DNA from: Oreohelix idahoensis
Taxonomy: Eukaryota > Mollusca > Gastropoda > Stylommatophora > Oreohelicidae
DNA: 64,000 bases
Reading direction: 5' to 3'
Assembly: GCA_024509875.1 (NCBI GenBank)
Contig: JAMPIV010012241.1
Location: forward strand, 1-64,000
The translations under genes and the position numbers were made by a program. Shown one piece after another: positions 1 through 8,690 of this stretch. Positions within the stretch are counted from its first letter, which is position 1; each line of letters starts with the position of its first letter. Under the pieces are notes generated by a model. The model saw nothing but the letters and a program-made list of their open reading frames with translations, was not told the DNA's origin and made no database searches.

Positions 1-364
1 ACAAAACTATGGAACGTCAAGTAATATTAGTTATTTACCGATCTGCCTTCACTGACGCGTTTTTGTCAGATAGGGGATGCGGCCATAATGTATCATGACA
101 AGTGAACTTCTGATGTACTGCCCAGTATTCGTGAATGTGTCATGACTTCAGATCTGCTATGTATACCTACAAATTGATATGTCAACATACCATGATGTAC
201 TCGTATGTCCCAGTGTGTACGTCTGAATAAATTGAGTAAACAAAGATTCCAGCAGTCTGCATTGGTGCCTTGTAGACACAAGTGTATGAGTGGTTATATT
301 GGTCAGCACACGAACAGTACACCATTCGCGGTAATCACACTCTACACTTCTACTTCATACATAC
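1..364. other. No recognisable feature
   Basis: Short open frames occur on both strands, but none has a recognisable motif or splice context. I see no repeat unit or RNA gene. Confidence 0.5.
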
Positions 365-476
365 ACCATCCTGCGTCGGTTGGAGTGACCAAGCTTAGGG
401 CCTGCTTCCCCTGGAGCCTTTGCCTTCCCTAACTCAGGACTAGGGTGAGTTACCCATTTACAGCTGGGTAGACTGG
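365..476 (-). repeat. tRNA-SINE fragment
   Basis: Read on the minus strand, this segment carries CTACCCAGCTGTAAATGGGT followed by a TTAGGGAAGGCAAAGGC block. Both also occur in the body of the SINE at about 16.6-16.86 kb. The tRNA-like head is missing or too diverged to see. It is a decayed SINE body; the limits are approximate. Confidence 0.6.
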
Positions 477-1359
477 AGCATGCCTGATCTCAACAACACA
501 CCACTCTTCCTTACAGAGCATACAGACTGACACTTTACAGAGTGGAAGAAGAAGAAAAGAAACTTTACAATTTCCTTCCGCATTTCGAACGCTACTAAAT
601 CCATTGTTGTATGCAGAGAAAAGTATCCGCTTACATTTATCCTTGACTCTCCAGCGCTCTTTCTCATTTCTACCATATTTAGCTTTTACCCAATTTTTTC
701 CTACACTCCTAGTGGATTTTCCTATCAAATGACATCCTCTGACTTGTAAACAACATGTTTTACGCTATATAATATGTAATAATAAAGATGCACACACATA
801 CAAAACATCCCAGATAAATGGTAAAGAGAAAACCATATCGTAGGCAAAAACGTTACAACTTTTTAGCTGTTTTCAAGTGTACAAGGCTCAGGATATTCCA
901 CGCATATCTTCTCCTGTCTTTAATTCTTTAAACAAAAAAAAACAAAAAAAACCCTTGTTCGGCTGTTTCAATTGTATTATTGCAAAAGAAACCATAATAC
1001 ATCCGATGTTATCTCTATCGCTTCGGTCATGCATGTCGACATCAACTCTGAACTGCGTATGTATATCTACACTTAATTAGGCCATTTAAGTACTCTGTAC
1101 GCCAGTCTGTACCAGTTACAATGTATTGGACCGTGAATACAACGAGACCATCAAATTACAAGCCTGGCATGAAGGTCATGTAATGTCAAGTATTCGCGTT
1201 AGCTTAATTATGTGTGTGTGTGTTGTTTTTTTTTAACGCATATAAACTGTGAGCATAACATCATGTTTGTATTTCTATTGGGCAATTTTCAGACTAAGAA
1301 CAGAAAGAAATTGTAAAGACTTTTACATACACTGGCAGACCTGAAGGTGGCTTCCTGTT
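477..1359. other. Intergenic, no gene seen
   Basis: AT-rich sequence with homopolymer runs (for example A-runs near 930-950 and T-runs near 1,225). The small open frames here show no conserved motif. Nothing else is supported. Confidence 0.5.
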
Positions 1360-1600
1360 TCTGTATCATCATCATAATCGTCGTTTTCTTCAATGTCCGC
1401 AACATCAGGTGGCATCTCCACATCGAAGGTGGGATCAATGGATCTCCAGCGTCTTCTGTCTCTTGTCTTGATGGTGCACTCTGATACTCTTTCCTGTCCA
1501 TCTCTTTAATGTTATATCTTCCCACTGACGTCGCTGTCTCCCTTTTTGCACGTTCGTCCCTTCAACTCTTCCTTCCATTATGGTCTTCAGCAAGGTGTTA
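1360..1600 (-). pseudogene. LINE 3'-end fragment (ORF C-terminus)
   Basis: The reverse complement reads KGRQRRQWEDITLKRWTGKS, which matches the C-terminal K/R-GRQ..W-EDI..WTG segment common to many RTE-like non-LTR retrotransposon proteins. The frame then breaks within a few tens of codons. An ATGATGATG-type run follows, consistent with a simple-repeat 3' tail. It is a 5'-truncated dead copy, and the family is not the same as the TAAG-tailed LINE elsewhere in the window. The family name is not determined. Confidence 0.55.
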
Positions 1601-2908
1601 TGTCTTTTTTATGTTGCCACAATATTTTAGCTGCCTAATTGTCACGGTTTGCCTACCCTTAGCTCTGCAGTAGTGGTCCAACAGTGGCCAAAACTCAAGA
1701 GTAACTAATGTGGGTCTTCAAATGTGTCTCTACCTTCGCATCAAGATTACTCTTGGCAGACTTGTATATAGAAGGACAATGATGCTTCTACCTCAAGGTA
1801 GTTTTCACAAGATATTCAAAAAGAGAGAACAATGCTGCATTGGCTGAGCACGTTGAAACTCTAGTATCTGCCGTCAACTTTTTGTGAAGGATTATGTAAT
1901 CATAATTCTTTACCTCGTTCAAGCCCCCAGCTGAGTTAATTCAGCGAATTTCCTCTTATTATTATATCGTTCTGTTTCGTGTATTTAAGGAAACTGTCTG
2001 AGACATACGGTTGTAGTACATTAAAAATGATTAAATCAACTTTAGATTTGTCTTTATACAAGTAACAAATTTAATAATCCATTATGTTTAACAATTATAA
2101 AAAATGAATAATTGTTTAGAAAAAAGTATTCATCACAGTGTGATGTTATGGTTTTCGAAAATGGACAGTTCACTTGGCAGCTTTTAAGTTTTACTTAGCT
2201 GCCAATAGTTGTTTCTGCTCCCGCTGATGTTTGGGTCTTTGCAGATAGATGACTGGATCACTCGTGTCCCTGGTCAAGATTTAAGAGTTGCAGCACGTTC
2301 CAAGTAGAATCAGGGAGTAACTGCAAAGCTGGTTCCGCGTCTCTAAGACCCATATGATGATGGTGTCTAGCGTCGACTTCAGGCCACTTATACCCTCACT
2401 TTTTCCAGAAATAGTACCCTCAACTGGTACCACCAACTAGTATGGCAAAAGAAGAGAAACGAATACCCTCTGAGTATTGAGTTTCCCGACACATACTTAT
2501 GTGCCCCCCTCTTTTCATTCAACCATCCCATCTAAGAACGTTTACACTCTCTGAGAATTAATCTTAATCCCAGTGGGCGAAAAACTATCTTTACATTTAA
2601 AAATGAATAGTTTTATATTTACATGAAAATCTTAACACTATAGTCTGAACATGTTTACATTCACATCGGTTGAAAAGGTTGAAAACTTTCATTGCAGTTA
2701 GAGTGAATGTGTTTTATATTTACATTGGTTGAAAGGGTTAATCATATAACAAAAATGTACATCATTTCTTTCATCATTCTCTTCCTGCTCCATATAGAAC
2801 TTGGGACTACATCTGCTTTTGGTTCTTTATAAGAAACTCGCAATAAAGCAGTGTGTCGTAAGTGAAAACGTGTGTGTGTCGTAGATTTGTGGTAGGTGAA
2901 TCAGACTT
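1601..2908. other. Intergenic, no gene seen
   Basis: No coding region, RNA gene or complete repeat recognised. There is a weak local duplication near 2,645-2,745 (two diverged copies of a motif containing GGTTGAAA). A small remnant of an undetermined repeat may be present near 2,180-2,500. Confidence 0.4.
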
Positions 2909-2997
2909 AAAAATCAGAGGCACATCTCCAAGTCGCCACCTGCAAGTCTGGAGCCGATAGAATAGTATGGCACTCTCTCTTCCAAACCTCTACACCT
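2909..2997 (+). mobile_element. RTE-like LINE copy A, left part (internally deleted)
   Basis: The sequence first matches the RT-region string AATCAGAGGCACATCTCCAA of the full LINE at 29-32 kb. After the shared AACC/CCTGCAAGTCTGGA stretch it jumps directly to the 3' string GCCGATAGAATAGT. About 650 nt of the element are therefore missing between the two. The copy is cut at 2,997 by the LTR element and resumes at 7,651. It is a short, internally deleted, non-coding copy. Confidence 0.85.
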
Positions 2998-3181
2998 TGT
3001 AATGTTATGATGTATGTATATAATCATTACCTCGTCATCTACACAAGCACACACGTTTCAGAAGGGACTCAGTAAAAGCATGTTCAGTTCGTAGCCATGT
3101 TTTATTTACAGAATATCGTACATGTCAAGATTCGCATTATATTACAATGTGTGGTTCGTACTTTAATGTATTCATATTACA
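2998..3181 (-). repeat. 3' LTR of Gypsy element
   Basis: A 184-bp direct repeat of 7,468-7,650. In element orientation it starts TGTAATATG and ends CATTACA, with short inverted termini. It lies directly beside the polypurine tract. Confidence 0.93.
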
Positions 3182-3194
3182 TCCCCCCTTTTTT
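3182..3194 (-). other. Polypurine tract
   Basis: In element orientation AAAAAAGGGGGGA abuts the 3' LTR, the usual plus-strand priming position of LTR retrotransposons. Confidence 0.85.
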
Positions 3195-3283
3195 GAAAAA
3201 AAAATGTGTGTAAACATTTCCAACGAAATGTTTCATGTGAGAAAGGATAAGTATGTGTAATGCTCAGTGTGAGTATATATATG

Positions 3284-4573
3284 TCACTGTCTGTATCGGC
3301 TGGGAGGTGTCACTGTACGGCCAGAACGAGTGGTGTAAAGTGCTGGTGGTTCTGCGGAAGTCCCTGGTTTAGCTTGAGTTGGTTGTGATTTCGGCCTTGG
3401 CGCTTGTTGGTTTTGTGGGGCACCAAAGTCTGGAGTTACTGCATTGTCTGTTGAAAGCATGGGAATTCTCTGTTCTGTTGTATTCTGTGGGATTTCTCTT
3501 ATGTCCACTCTGTTTCGCCTCAGGAGGTTGCTGCTGCTGTCTGGTCTTAAAGTATAGCTCCTGGGTTCAGGGTTTCTGGAAATGATTGTTGCTTTTGACC
3601 ATGTGTCATTGTTGTGGTTGTAGGTAGTCACATGCTGACCAGGATATAATGGTGGTAAGTCTTTAGCACATTTGTCATAGTTGGATTTCTGAACTTGCTG
3701 ACGATGCTGAAATTGATCATATGTGCTGTCTCTATGTTGTGGACGGAAGTGGACCTTAGATGGTAGGAGGTCTTTAATTCTTCTATCAAACATAAGTTCT
3801 GCTGGACTGTCGATCTTACTGTCTACCGGTGTTGTTCTCCATCTCAAAAGTGCTAGGTGTACATCCTCTGTTCTTGTTTTCTTCATGATTGACTTGATAG
3901 TTTGTATCTGTCTCTCAATGAAACCATTAGATTTAGGGTATCTAGGTGATGATGTTGTGTGTTTGATCTTCCAGTCCTTAGTGAAGTTTCTGTATGCTTG
4001 ACCTGAGAAATGTGGACCGTTGTCTGATCTAATTTCATCTGGGATGCCAAACATGCTGCAATACTTCTTTGTAATGTCTGCAATAACAGCTGATGGTGAG
4101 GGTTGTGGAAGTTTCTCAATGATGGGAAATTTGCTGTAGTAATCAGCAATAATAAGATAGTCATTATTGTCGATTGAGAAAATATCAGTTCCTATAATGC
4201 TCCAAGGGCTCAATGGTATGTCTGATGGTATGAGAGGTTCTCTGCACTGCCTATTTGCATGTTCTTGGCAAATTGAACAGTTTTTACATAGTGTTTCTAT
4301 GTCCTTGTTTATCTGTGGCCAGTAAACATCTTTCTTTGCTCTCAGTTGTGTCTTCACAATACCAAGGTGACTATTATGGAGCTGTTTAAGGATGATATCG
4401 CGTTGTGTTTCTGGTACAACAATGCGATCTCCTTTAAGGATCAGACCATCTTCGATGCTTAACTCGTCCCTCATCGAGTAGTATGGACGGATGTGTGTTG
4501 GAACTTCCCTGATAGAGCTTGGCCATCCATGGTATATCAGTTCTTTGAGAGAGTTAAGGATAGGATCTCTCAT
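3284..4573 (-). CDS. Gypsy integrase
   Basis: This 429-residue frame encodes the integrase part of pol. Near residues 86-125 there is an HHCC zinc-binding segment (histidines in LHNSHLG, cysteines in CKNCSIC). The DDE core has Asp in IGTDIFSIDNNDY (about 150), Asp in RSDNGPHFSG (about 208) and Glu in NGFIERQ (about 245). A chromodomain is not obvious; the C-terminal 100 residues are Pro/Gln/Arg-rich. The ATG overlaps the TGA of the upstream pol frame (ATGA). Homology continues upstream of this ATG in the same frame, so the ATG is probably not a true start. The two frames are -1 related, either by a single-base loss or by ribosomal frameshifting. Function: inserts element cDNA into host DNA. 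Confidence 0.9.
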   Translation of the reverse strand: MRDPILNSLKELIYHGWPSSIREVPTHIRPYYSMRDELSIEDGLILKGDRIVVPETQRDIILKQLHNSHLGIVKTQLRAKKDVYWPQINKDIETLCKNCSICQEHANRQCREPLIPSDIPLSPWSIIGTDIFSIDNNDYLIIADYYSKFPIIEKLPQPSPSAVIADITKKYCSMFGIPDEIRSDNGPHFSGQAYRNFTKDWKIKHTTSSPRYPKSNGFIERQIQTIKSIMKKTRTEDVHLALLRWRTTPVDSKIDSPAELMFDRRIKDLLPSKVHFRPQHRDSTYDQFQHRQQVQKSNYDKCAKDLPPLYPGQHVTTYNHNNDTWSKATIISRNPEPRSYTLRPDSSSNLLRRNRVDIREIPQNTTEQRIPMLSTDNAVTPDFGAPQNQQAPRPKSQPTQAKPGTSAEPPALYTTRSGRTVTPPSRYRQ

Positions 4574-6936
4574 TGTGTCTTCTCTGATGTGTTCAAGCCG
4601 ATTATCGCTAAACTTGACAAATCAACTTTGATGTTTGGGGTAAGATCTGCTGTCTTGTTGGGGTTTGGTAATCTGCTGAGAGCATCTGCAAGACCTATAT
4701 CCTCTCCTGGGATATACTGAATATTAAAATCATAACCTTGTGTTTCCAATAACAGAGCTTGTAGTCGTGGTGGTGCTGAAGCTATTGGTTTTTTATGAAT
4801 CATCTCAAGTGGCTTATGATCTGAGAGAATTGTAAATGGGCGGTTGAACAGAAATGTGTGGAAGCGTTTGATTCCAAAACGTACAGCTAGCATTTCTCTT
4901 TCAATGTTTGCAAGTTTCTTTTCGCCAGAACTTAATGATTTGCTTGCGTAAGCTACAGGACGAAGTTCTTTGGCATAGTGTCCTTCAGGATTTTTGTCTG
5001 GTTGCAAAAGTGCTGCTCCTAGGCCTTTCAGACTGGAATCAACCATGAGAAAAGTGGGTGCTTGCATGTCATAGTATTTCAAGCATGCATCAGATGATAT
5101 GAGGGTCTTCAAGTGGTTGAATATGTGTTGGTAGTCTTCTGACCATTCATACGGAGTTTCATTCTGTAGTAGAGATCGCAAAGGTTCTGCAGCAGCTGAC
5201 AAATTTGGTATGAATTGTGCTAGGAAATTGACAGCACCTAAGAATTGTTGCAGTTCCTTCTTTGTAGCTGGTGTTGGCATGTCATGAATATCTTCAACCT
5301 TTTTAGGGTCTGGTTTTACACCATTCTGGGTGTACAGCAATCCAAAAAATTGTATCTCCGTTGCCTTAATTGTACACTTTTTGCTGTTGAATGTTAGCCC
5401 ATTGGCCTGTGCTACATGCATCAAGTTAATCAAGTTACGGTCGTGTTCTTGTTCTGACCTGCCGCAGACTACAATGTCATCCGCAATAGCCACTGTACCA
5501 GAACATTGCTCAACAATGTTGTCAATCTTCTGTTGGAAGATGTCTTGTGATACATTCAAACCAAATGGGAGTCTCTTGAAACAATATCTGCCGAATGGTG
5601 TTCGAAAAGTTGTAAGGAGTTGACTTTCCTCTGCTATCTCAACACTCCAGTATCCGTGTACAGCATCTAGTTTAGAAAAATATTTGGCATTGTGGAATCT
5701 GTGAGTTATCTCTTCCACTGTATGCATTTTGTGTGGACAGCGCTTTAGACTGTTGTTTAAGTGTTTTGGGTCAAGGCAAACCCGAAGAGAACCATCCTGC
5801 TTCAGAACGGTTGTGATACTACTACACCAATCAGAATGCTCTTCAACCTTTCTAATAACATCATTCTGCACCATCTTTTCTAGTTCTGTGGCAAGTTTCT
5901 GTTTAACATGTATAGGATACTTTCTAGGTGGGTCTATCTTTGGCTCAGCGTTGTCTTTTAAAAAGAATCTTGCCTTTCCTGGAAGTTTGCCTATTCTGTC
6001 GAACTGTTCTGGGAATCGCTGTTTAAGGTCATCTACTCCAGTGACGTGTAGAGTAAGATGTTCTTTTTTGTCAGCTTTAATGTTGTTAATAGTTACCACA
6101 CTCAGCTTTTCGCACATTGGTAAACCCAAAATTGCAGGTCCTTCAACATCTACCAAGTAAAATGTTGACGATGTCCATTCAGAGTCTCTGTATAAACATT
6201 CAAGTGTTACTGCTCCGAAACAGTCTATACTTGTTCCATTGTAAGCTCTTAGCTTTGTCCTGCCACTCCTACTTTTTACATCCCTTGTGGGAAATCCTTG
6301 CTTATCCACCTTGTCAGGCATGATCTGTCTGAATATTCTTAAGGGTAGAGTGTTACCTTGGGCACCTGTGTCTATCTTGAACCGAATATATCTTTCTTTG
6401 TGCCTTTTAATTCCTGGTATTCGGAATTGTACCTTGCAGAAAGCCTGCGTTCTCTTTGGTTCATTACTGAAAGTTAGTATCTTCACAGTATCAAAAGTGG
6501 AAGGATCACTTTCTTCACTGGAGTCAAGGTCCTCAGTCATCATAGAGTGTGTTTGTTTTGACGACTTTCTGCTGTGAAGTTTGTGTTGAGCACTGTCTTG
6601 TTTCCTCTTGAAACATAATTTTATCCAGTGACCCCTCTTTCTGCAGTAATGACATGTAGAGTCTTTAGCTGGACAGTGGTTTTGTATGTGGTTTAGGCCA
6701 CAACATTTACACATAGCACCTCTGCTTGTGTTGTGTTTTTCTTGTTGTTTCGAACCAGTTGCTTTGTTGTGTCTAGGTTTATAGCTTTTCACTGCATCCA
6801 CCTGGGCTGCTAATGTACCTTGCTGAATTTGTTTAATGTTTAGTGCTTGTGCCTCATGTTTCCTGCCTTCATCCAGAAGTTGTTGTAAAGTTAGCGTATC
6901 ACTCTGGCTCAGTAGCCATTTCTGGAATTCTGGCAT
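4570..6936 (-). CDS. Gypsy gag C-terminus, protease, RT and RNase H
   Basis: A 788-residue frame. In order it has two zinc knuckles (CKCCGLNHIQNHC and CHYCRKRGHWIKLC, about residues 75-110), an aspartic protease with DTGA (about 190), an RT with YFSKLDAVHGYWSVEI (about 390) and an active site written IADD instead of YADD (about 462), and an RNase H domain with FLMVDSSLKGLG and TILSDHKPLE (about 620-700). The open frame actually continues upstream to 7,077, where a TGA separates it from the gag start. Homology to gag on both sides of that TGA shows that gag and pol were one frame. The downstream integrase is shifted by -1. The protein would make cDNA from the element RNA in cytoplasmic particles. 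Confidence 0.92.
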   Translation of the reverse strand: MPEFQKWLLSQSDTLTLQQLLDEGRKHEAQALNIKQIQQGTLAAQVDAVKSYKPRHNKATGSKQQEKHNTSRGAMCKCCGLNHIQNHCPAKDSTCHYCRKRGHWIKLCFKRKQDSAQHKLHSRKSSKQTHSMMTEDLDSSEESDPSTFDTVKILTFSNEPKRTQAFCKVQFRIPGIKRHKERYIRFKIDTGAQGNTLPLRIFRQIMPDKVDKQGFPTRDVKSRSGRTKLRAYNGTSIDCFGAVTLECLYRDSEWTSSTFYLVDVEGPAILGLPMCEKLSVVTINNIKADKKEHLTLHVTGVDDLKQRFPEQFDRIGKLPGKARFFLKDNAEPKIDPPRKYPIHVKQKLATELEKMVQNDVIRKVEEHSDWCSSITTVLKQDGSLRVCLDPKHLNNSLKRCPHKMHTVEEITHRFHNAKYFSKLDAVHGYWSVEIAEESQLLTTFRTPFGRYCFKRLPFGLNVSQDIFQQKIDNIVEQCSGTVAIADDIVVCGRSEQEHDRNLINLMHVAQANGLTFNSKKCTIKATEIQFFGLLYTQNGVKPDPKKVEDIHDMPTPATKKELQQFLGAVNFLAQFIPNLSAAAEPLRSLLQNETPYEWSEDYQHIFNHLKTLISSDACLKYYDMQAPTFLMVDSSLKGLGAALLQPDKNPEGHYAKELRPVAYASKSLSSGEKKLANIEREMLAVRFGIKRFHTFLFNRPFTILSDHKPLEMIHKKPIASAPPRLQALLLETQGYDFNIQYIPGEDIGLADALSRLPNPNKTADLTPNIKVDLSSLAIIGLNTSEKTQ

Positions 6937-7077
6937 TGGTGTGCTAAGAAGAATCTGTTCAATAATTCGCTCTTTTTCTTCTTCGTTGCTAAATTTACAT
7001 ACTCTTGTTTTCTCCTTAATGCGAGTGAAGAAATCATCTAGGCTTTCACCACGTTTCTGTCGCAGGTGGTGAAGCTC

Positions 7078-7374
7078 TCATCTTGCCGCTCTAAAGTTTG
7101 TGTGCTTTATGATCAGACGCTTTTCAAATTCGTCCAATATGGCTACGGGGTCGGTTGCCGACTCAACCGGCATGGCGGTAGCAAAACTGTTGTAGATTTT
7201 CAAACCTTCATCGTCCAATGCTTCTAGGATATATGGAGTTAGGGTTTGTCCTTCCAGACCAGTGGTCTTGGAATATAGATCTATGCGTTGGCGCCATAAC
7301 AAGGAAGCTTCACTCTTATCGTCTTGACCGGCGAATCTCATTTGCGGTGCGTTGCGATATTGTTTCGCCGCCAT
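7078..7374 (-). pseudogene. Gypsy gag N-terminal part, cut by TGA
   Basis: Starts with MAAKQYRNAPQ and runs 98 codons to a TGA at 7,078-7,080. The same frame continues straight on without further stops into the zinc-knuckle and pol frame. The TGA is therefore an in-frame nonsense codon rather than a natural gag end; readthrough cannot be excluded. This is the capsid-like region and has no further motif that I can name. It is the first frame after the primer-binding site. Confidence 0.8.
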
Positions 7375-7449
7375 GGCTGACTTCGATGACGAAAATTAGC
7401 CGAATACTGTACTCACGTGTTATCGTGTAGCTGTTTTGCGTCAGTCCGG

Positions 7450-7467
7450 TATCGACCGCTGCCACCA
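7450..7467 (-). other. Primer-binding site
   Basis: In element orientation the 5' LTR is followed at once by TGGTGGCAGCGGTCGAT. TGG is the complement of a tRNA 3' CCA end, as expected for a primer-binding site. I could not assign the tRNA. Confidence 0.75.
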
Positions 7468-7650
7468 TGTAATGTTATGATGTATGTATATAATCATTAC
7501 CTCGTCATCTACACAAGCACACACGTTTCAGAAGGGACTCAGTAAAAGCATGTTCAGTTCGTAGCCATGTTTATTTACAGAATATCGTACATGTCAAGAT
7601 TCGCATTATATTACAATGTGTGGTTCGTACTTTAATGTATTCATATTACA
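7468..7650 (-). repeat. 5' LTR of Gypsy element
   Basis: A 183-bp direct repeat of 2,998-3,181, differing by one T near 7,570. It should hold the element promoter and poly(A) signals; none is obvious by eye. Confidence 0.93.
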
Positions 7651-7690
7651 CACCTCACGGTAGAAGAGGAATGACTAAGTAAGTAAGTAT
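7651..7690 (+). mobile_element. RTE-like LINE copy A, right part with TAAG tail
   Basis: CACCTCACGGTAGAAGAGGA followed by ATGACTAAGTAAGTAAGTA is the last ~35 bp and tail of the LINE that starts at 2,909. The Gypsy element sits between the two parts. Confidence 0.88.
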
Positions 7691-7792
7691 TTATTCTCAT
7701 TATCTTAGTTTTCTCATGTATATTTTCAGACATGCTTGCTGTGATCTCTCATCAAGTATTTTCATTTTAAATCATTCAGTGGGTCGTATTCT

Positions 7793-7905
7793 TCATATTC
7801 TGGATTTACTTCATATTCTGGATTTACTTCATATTCTGGATTTACTTCATCTTCTGGATTTACTTCATATTCTGGATTTACTTCATATTCTGGATTTACT
7901 TCTGA
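7793..7905 (+). repeat. 18-bp minisatellite, about six copies
   Basis: The unit TTCATATTCTGGATTTAC is repeated head to tail with one variant (CATCTT). The repeat is open in one frame (peptide HILDLL), but there is no sign of a gene around it. Confidence 0.9.
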
Positions 7906-8089
7906 TGTTATTTCCTTGCAAATAAAACATTTAAAAAATCACAAAATACATACACATTTTAAATAAACAAGTACACAGAAGTTTTACAAATACTAATATA
8001 TCTTAAGCATAAGTGATGAGTTTATTGAAATTTACATTTAAAAAATCATCACCACAGAATATTAATGATGTGCATGTCCAGCTCTGTTA

Positions 8090-8310
8090 ATTCTCCACAT
8101 GAATGTGGTCTATTCACATTTTGATGTGAATTAACCATTAAGAATTCAGGATGGTTTTATTCACACTGTCATGTGATTTAACCATTAATAAAGTCAGTGA
8201 GGTCATTCACATTTTCATGTGATTTAACCATTATGAAGTTAGTGTTTTCTAGTCACGTTTTCAAGCTATATAACCATTAAGAATTTAATGTGGTCCAACT
8301 CACATTTTTG
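8090..8310 (+). repeat. Degenerate ~58-bp tandem repeat
   Basis: Four to five diverged units share CATTCACATTTTCATGTGAT and TTAACCATTAAGAATT. The spacing is about 55-60 bp. It is an old, decayed array. Confidence 0.6.
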
Positions 8311-8621
8311 CAAAACAGAAAATGAAATAACAAAACAATGAAAATATAAAAGAAAATGTTGGCCTGTGAAGAAAATTTAAAAAAAAACAAACAAAAGAAA
8401 GAAATATCAACACAAAGAATCTAACAAACAATATTTCTGTTGTTTGTTACATTCTTTGTATTGAAACTTTTTTTTTTCATGTCTTGCATTTTTACTTGTT
8501 TATTTACTGTACTTTTCCCCAGTGTTACCTGTGTGCTTTTGTTTTCCTCATCTTTCTAAGTCACCCAATCTTATCTGTTGTTGTTCTGTTCATCTATTTC
8601 TACAAGTGTTTGCTGTGTTCT

Positions 8622-8690
8622 TTGTCTTTTTCTCTTATCCTGCCTATATTTCTTGTCTTTTTCTCTTATCCTGCCTATATTTCTTGTCTT
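8622..8690 (+). repeat. 31-bp tandem duplication
   Basis: Two adjacent copies of a unit beginning TTGTCTTTTTCTCTTATCC, then a partial third. Probably simple slippage. Confidence 0.8.

Larger units (their letters stand above)
2998..7650 (-). mobile_element. Ty3/Gypsy LTR retrotransposon, complete, young
   Basis: A 4.65-kb element bounded by two direct LTRs of 184 and 183 bp. The LTRs appear identical except for one T in a homopolymer. They begin TGTAAT and end ATTACA. The 5-bp target duplication CACCT flanks both ends, and the target is the 3' end of a LINE. Reading on the minus strand the order is 5' LTR, primer site, gag, protease-RT-RNase H, integrase, polypurine tract, 3' LTR. The domain order (RT-RH-IN) defines Ty3/Gypsy. 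The short LTRs and the K02A2.6-like polyprotein resemble the Mag (C) clade; that clade call is inference. Coding is broken at two points (a TGA in gag, a frame change before integrase), so it is probably not autonomous as sequenced. Confidence 0.93.

Noticed and set aside
3284..7374. Endogenous retrovirus with an env gene
   Set aside because: No frame between integrase and the 3' LTR; the element has only gag and pol and is a Gypsy-type retrotransposon.
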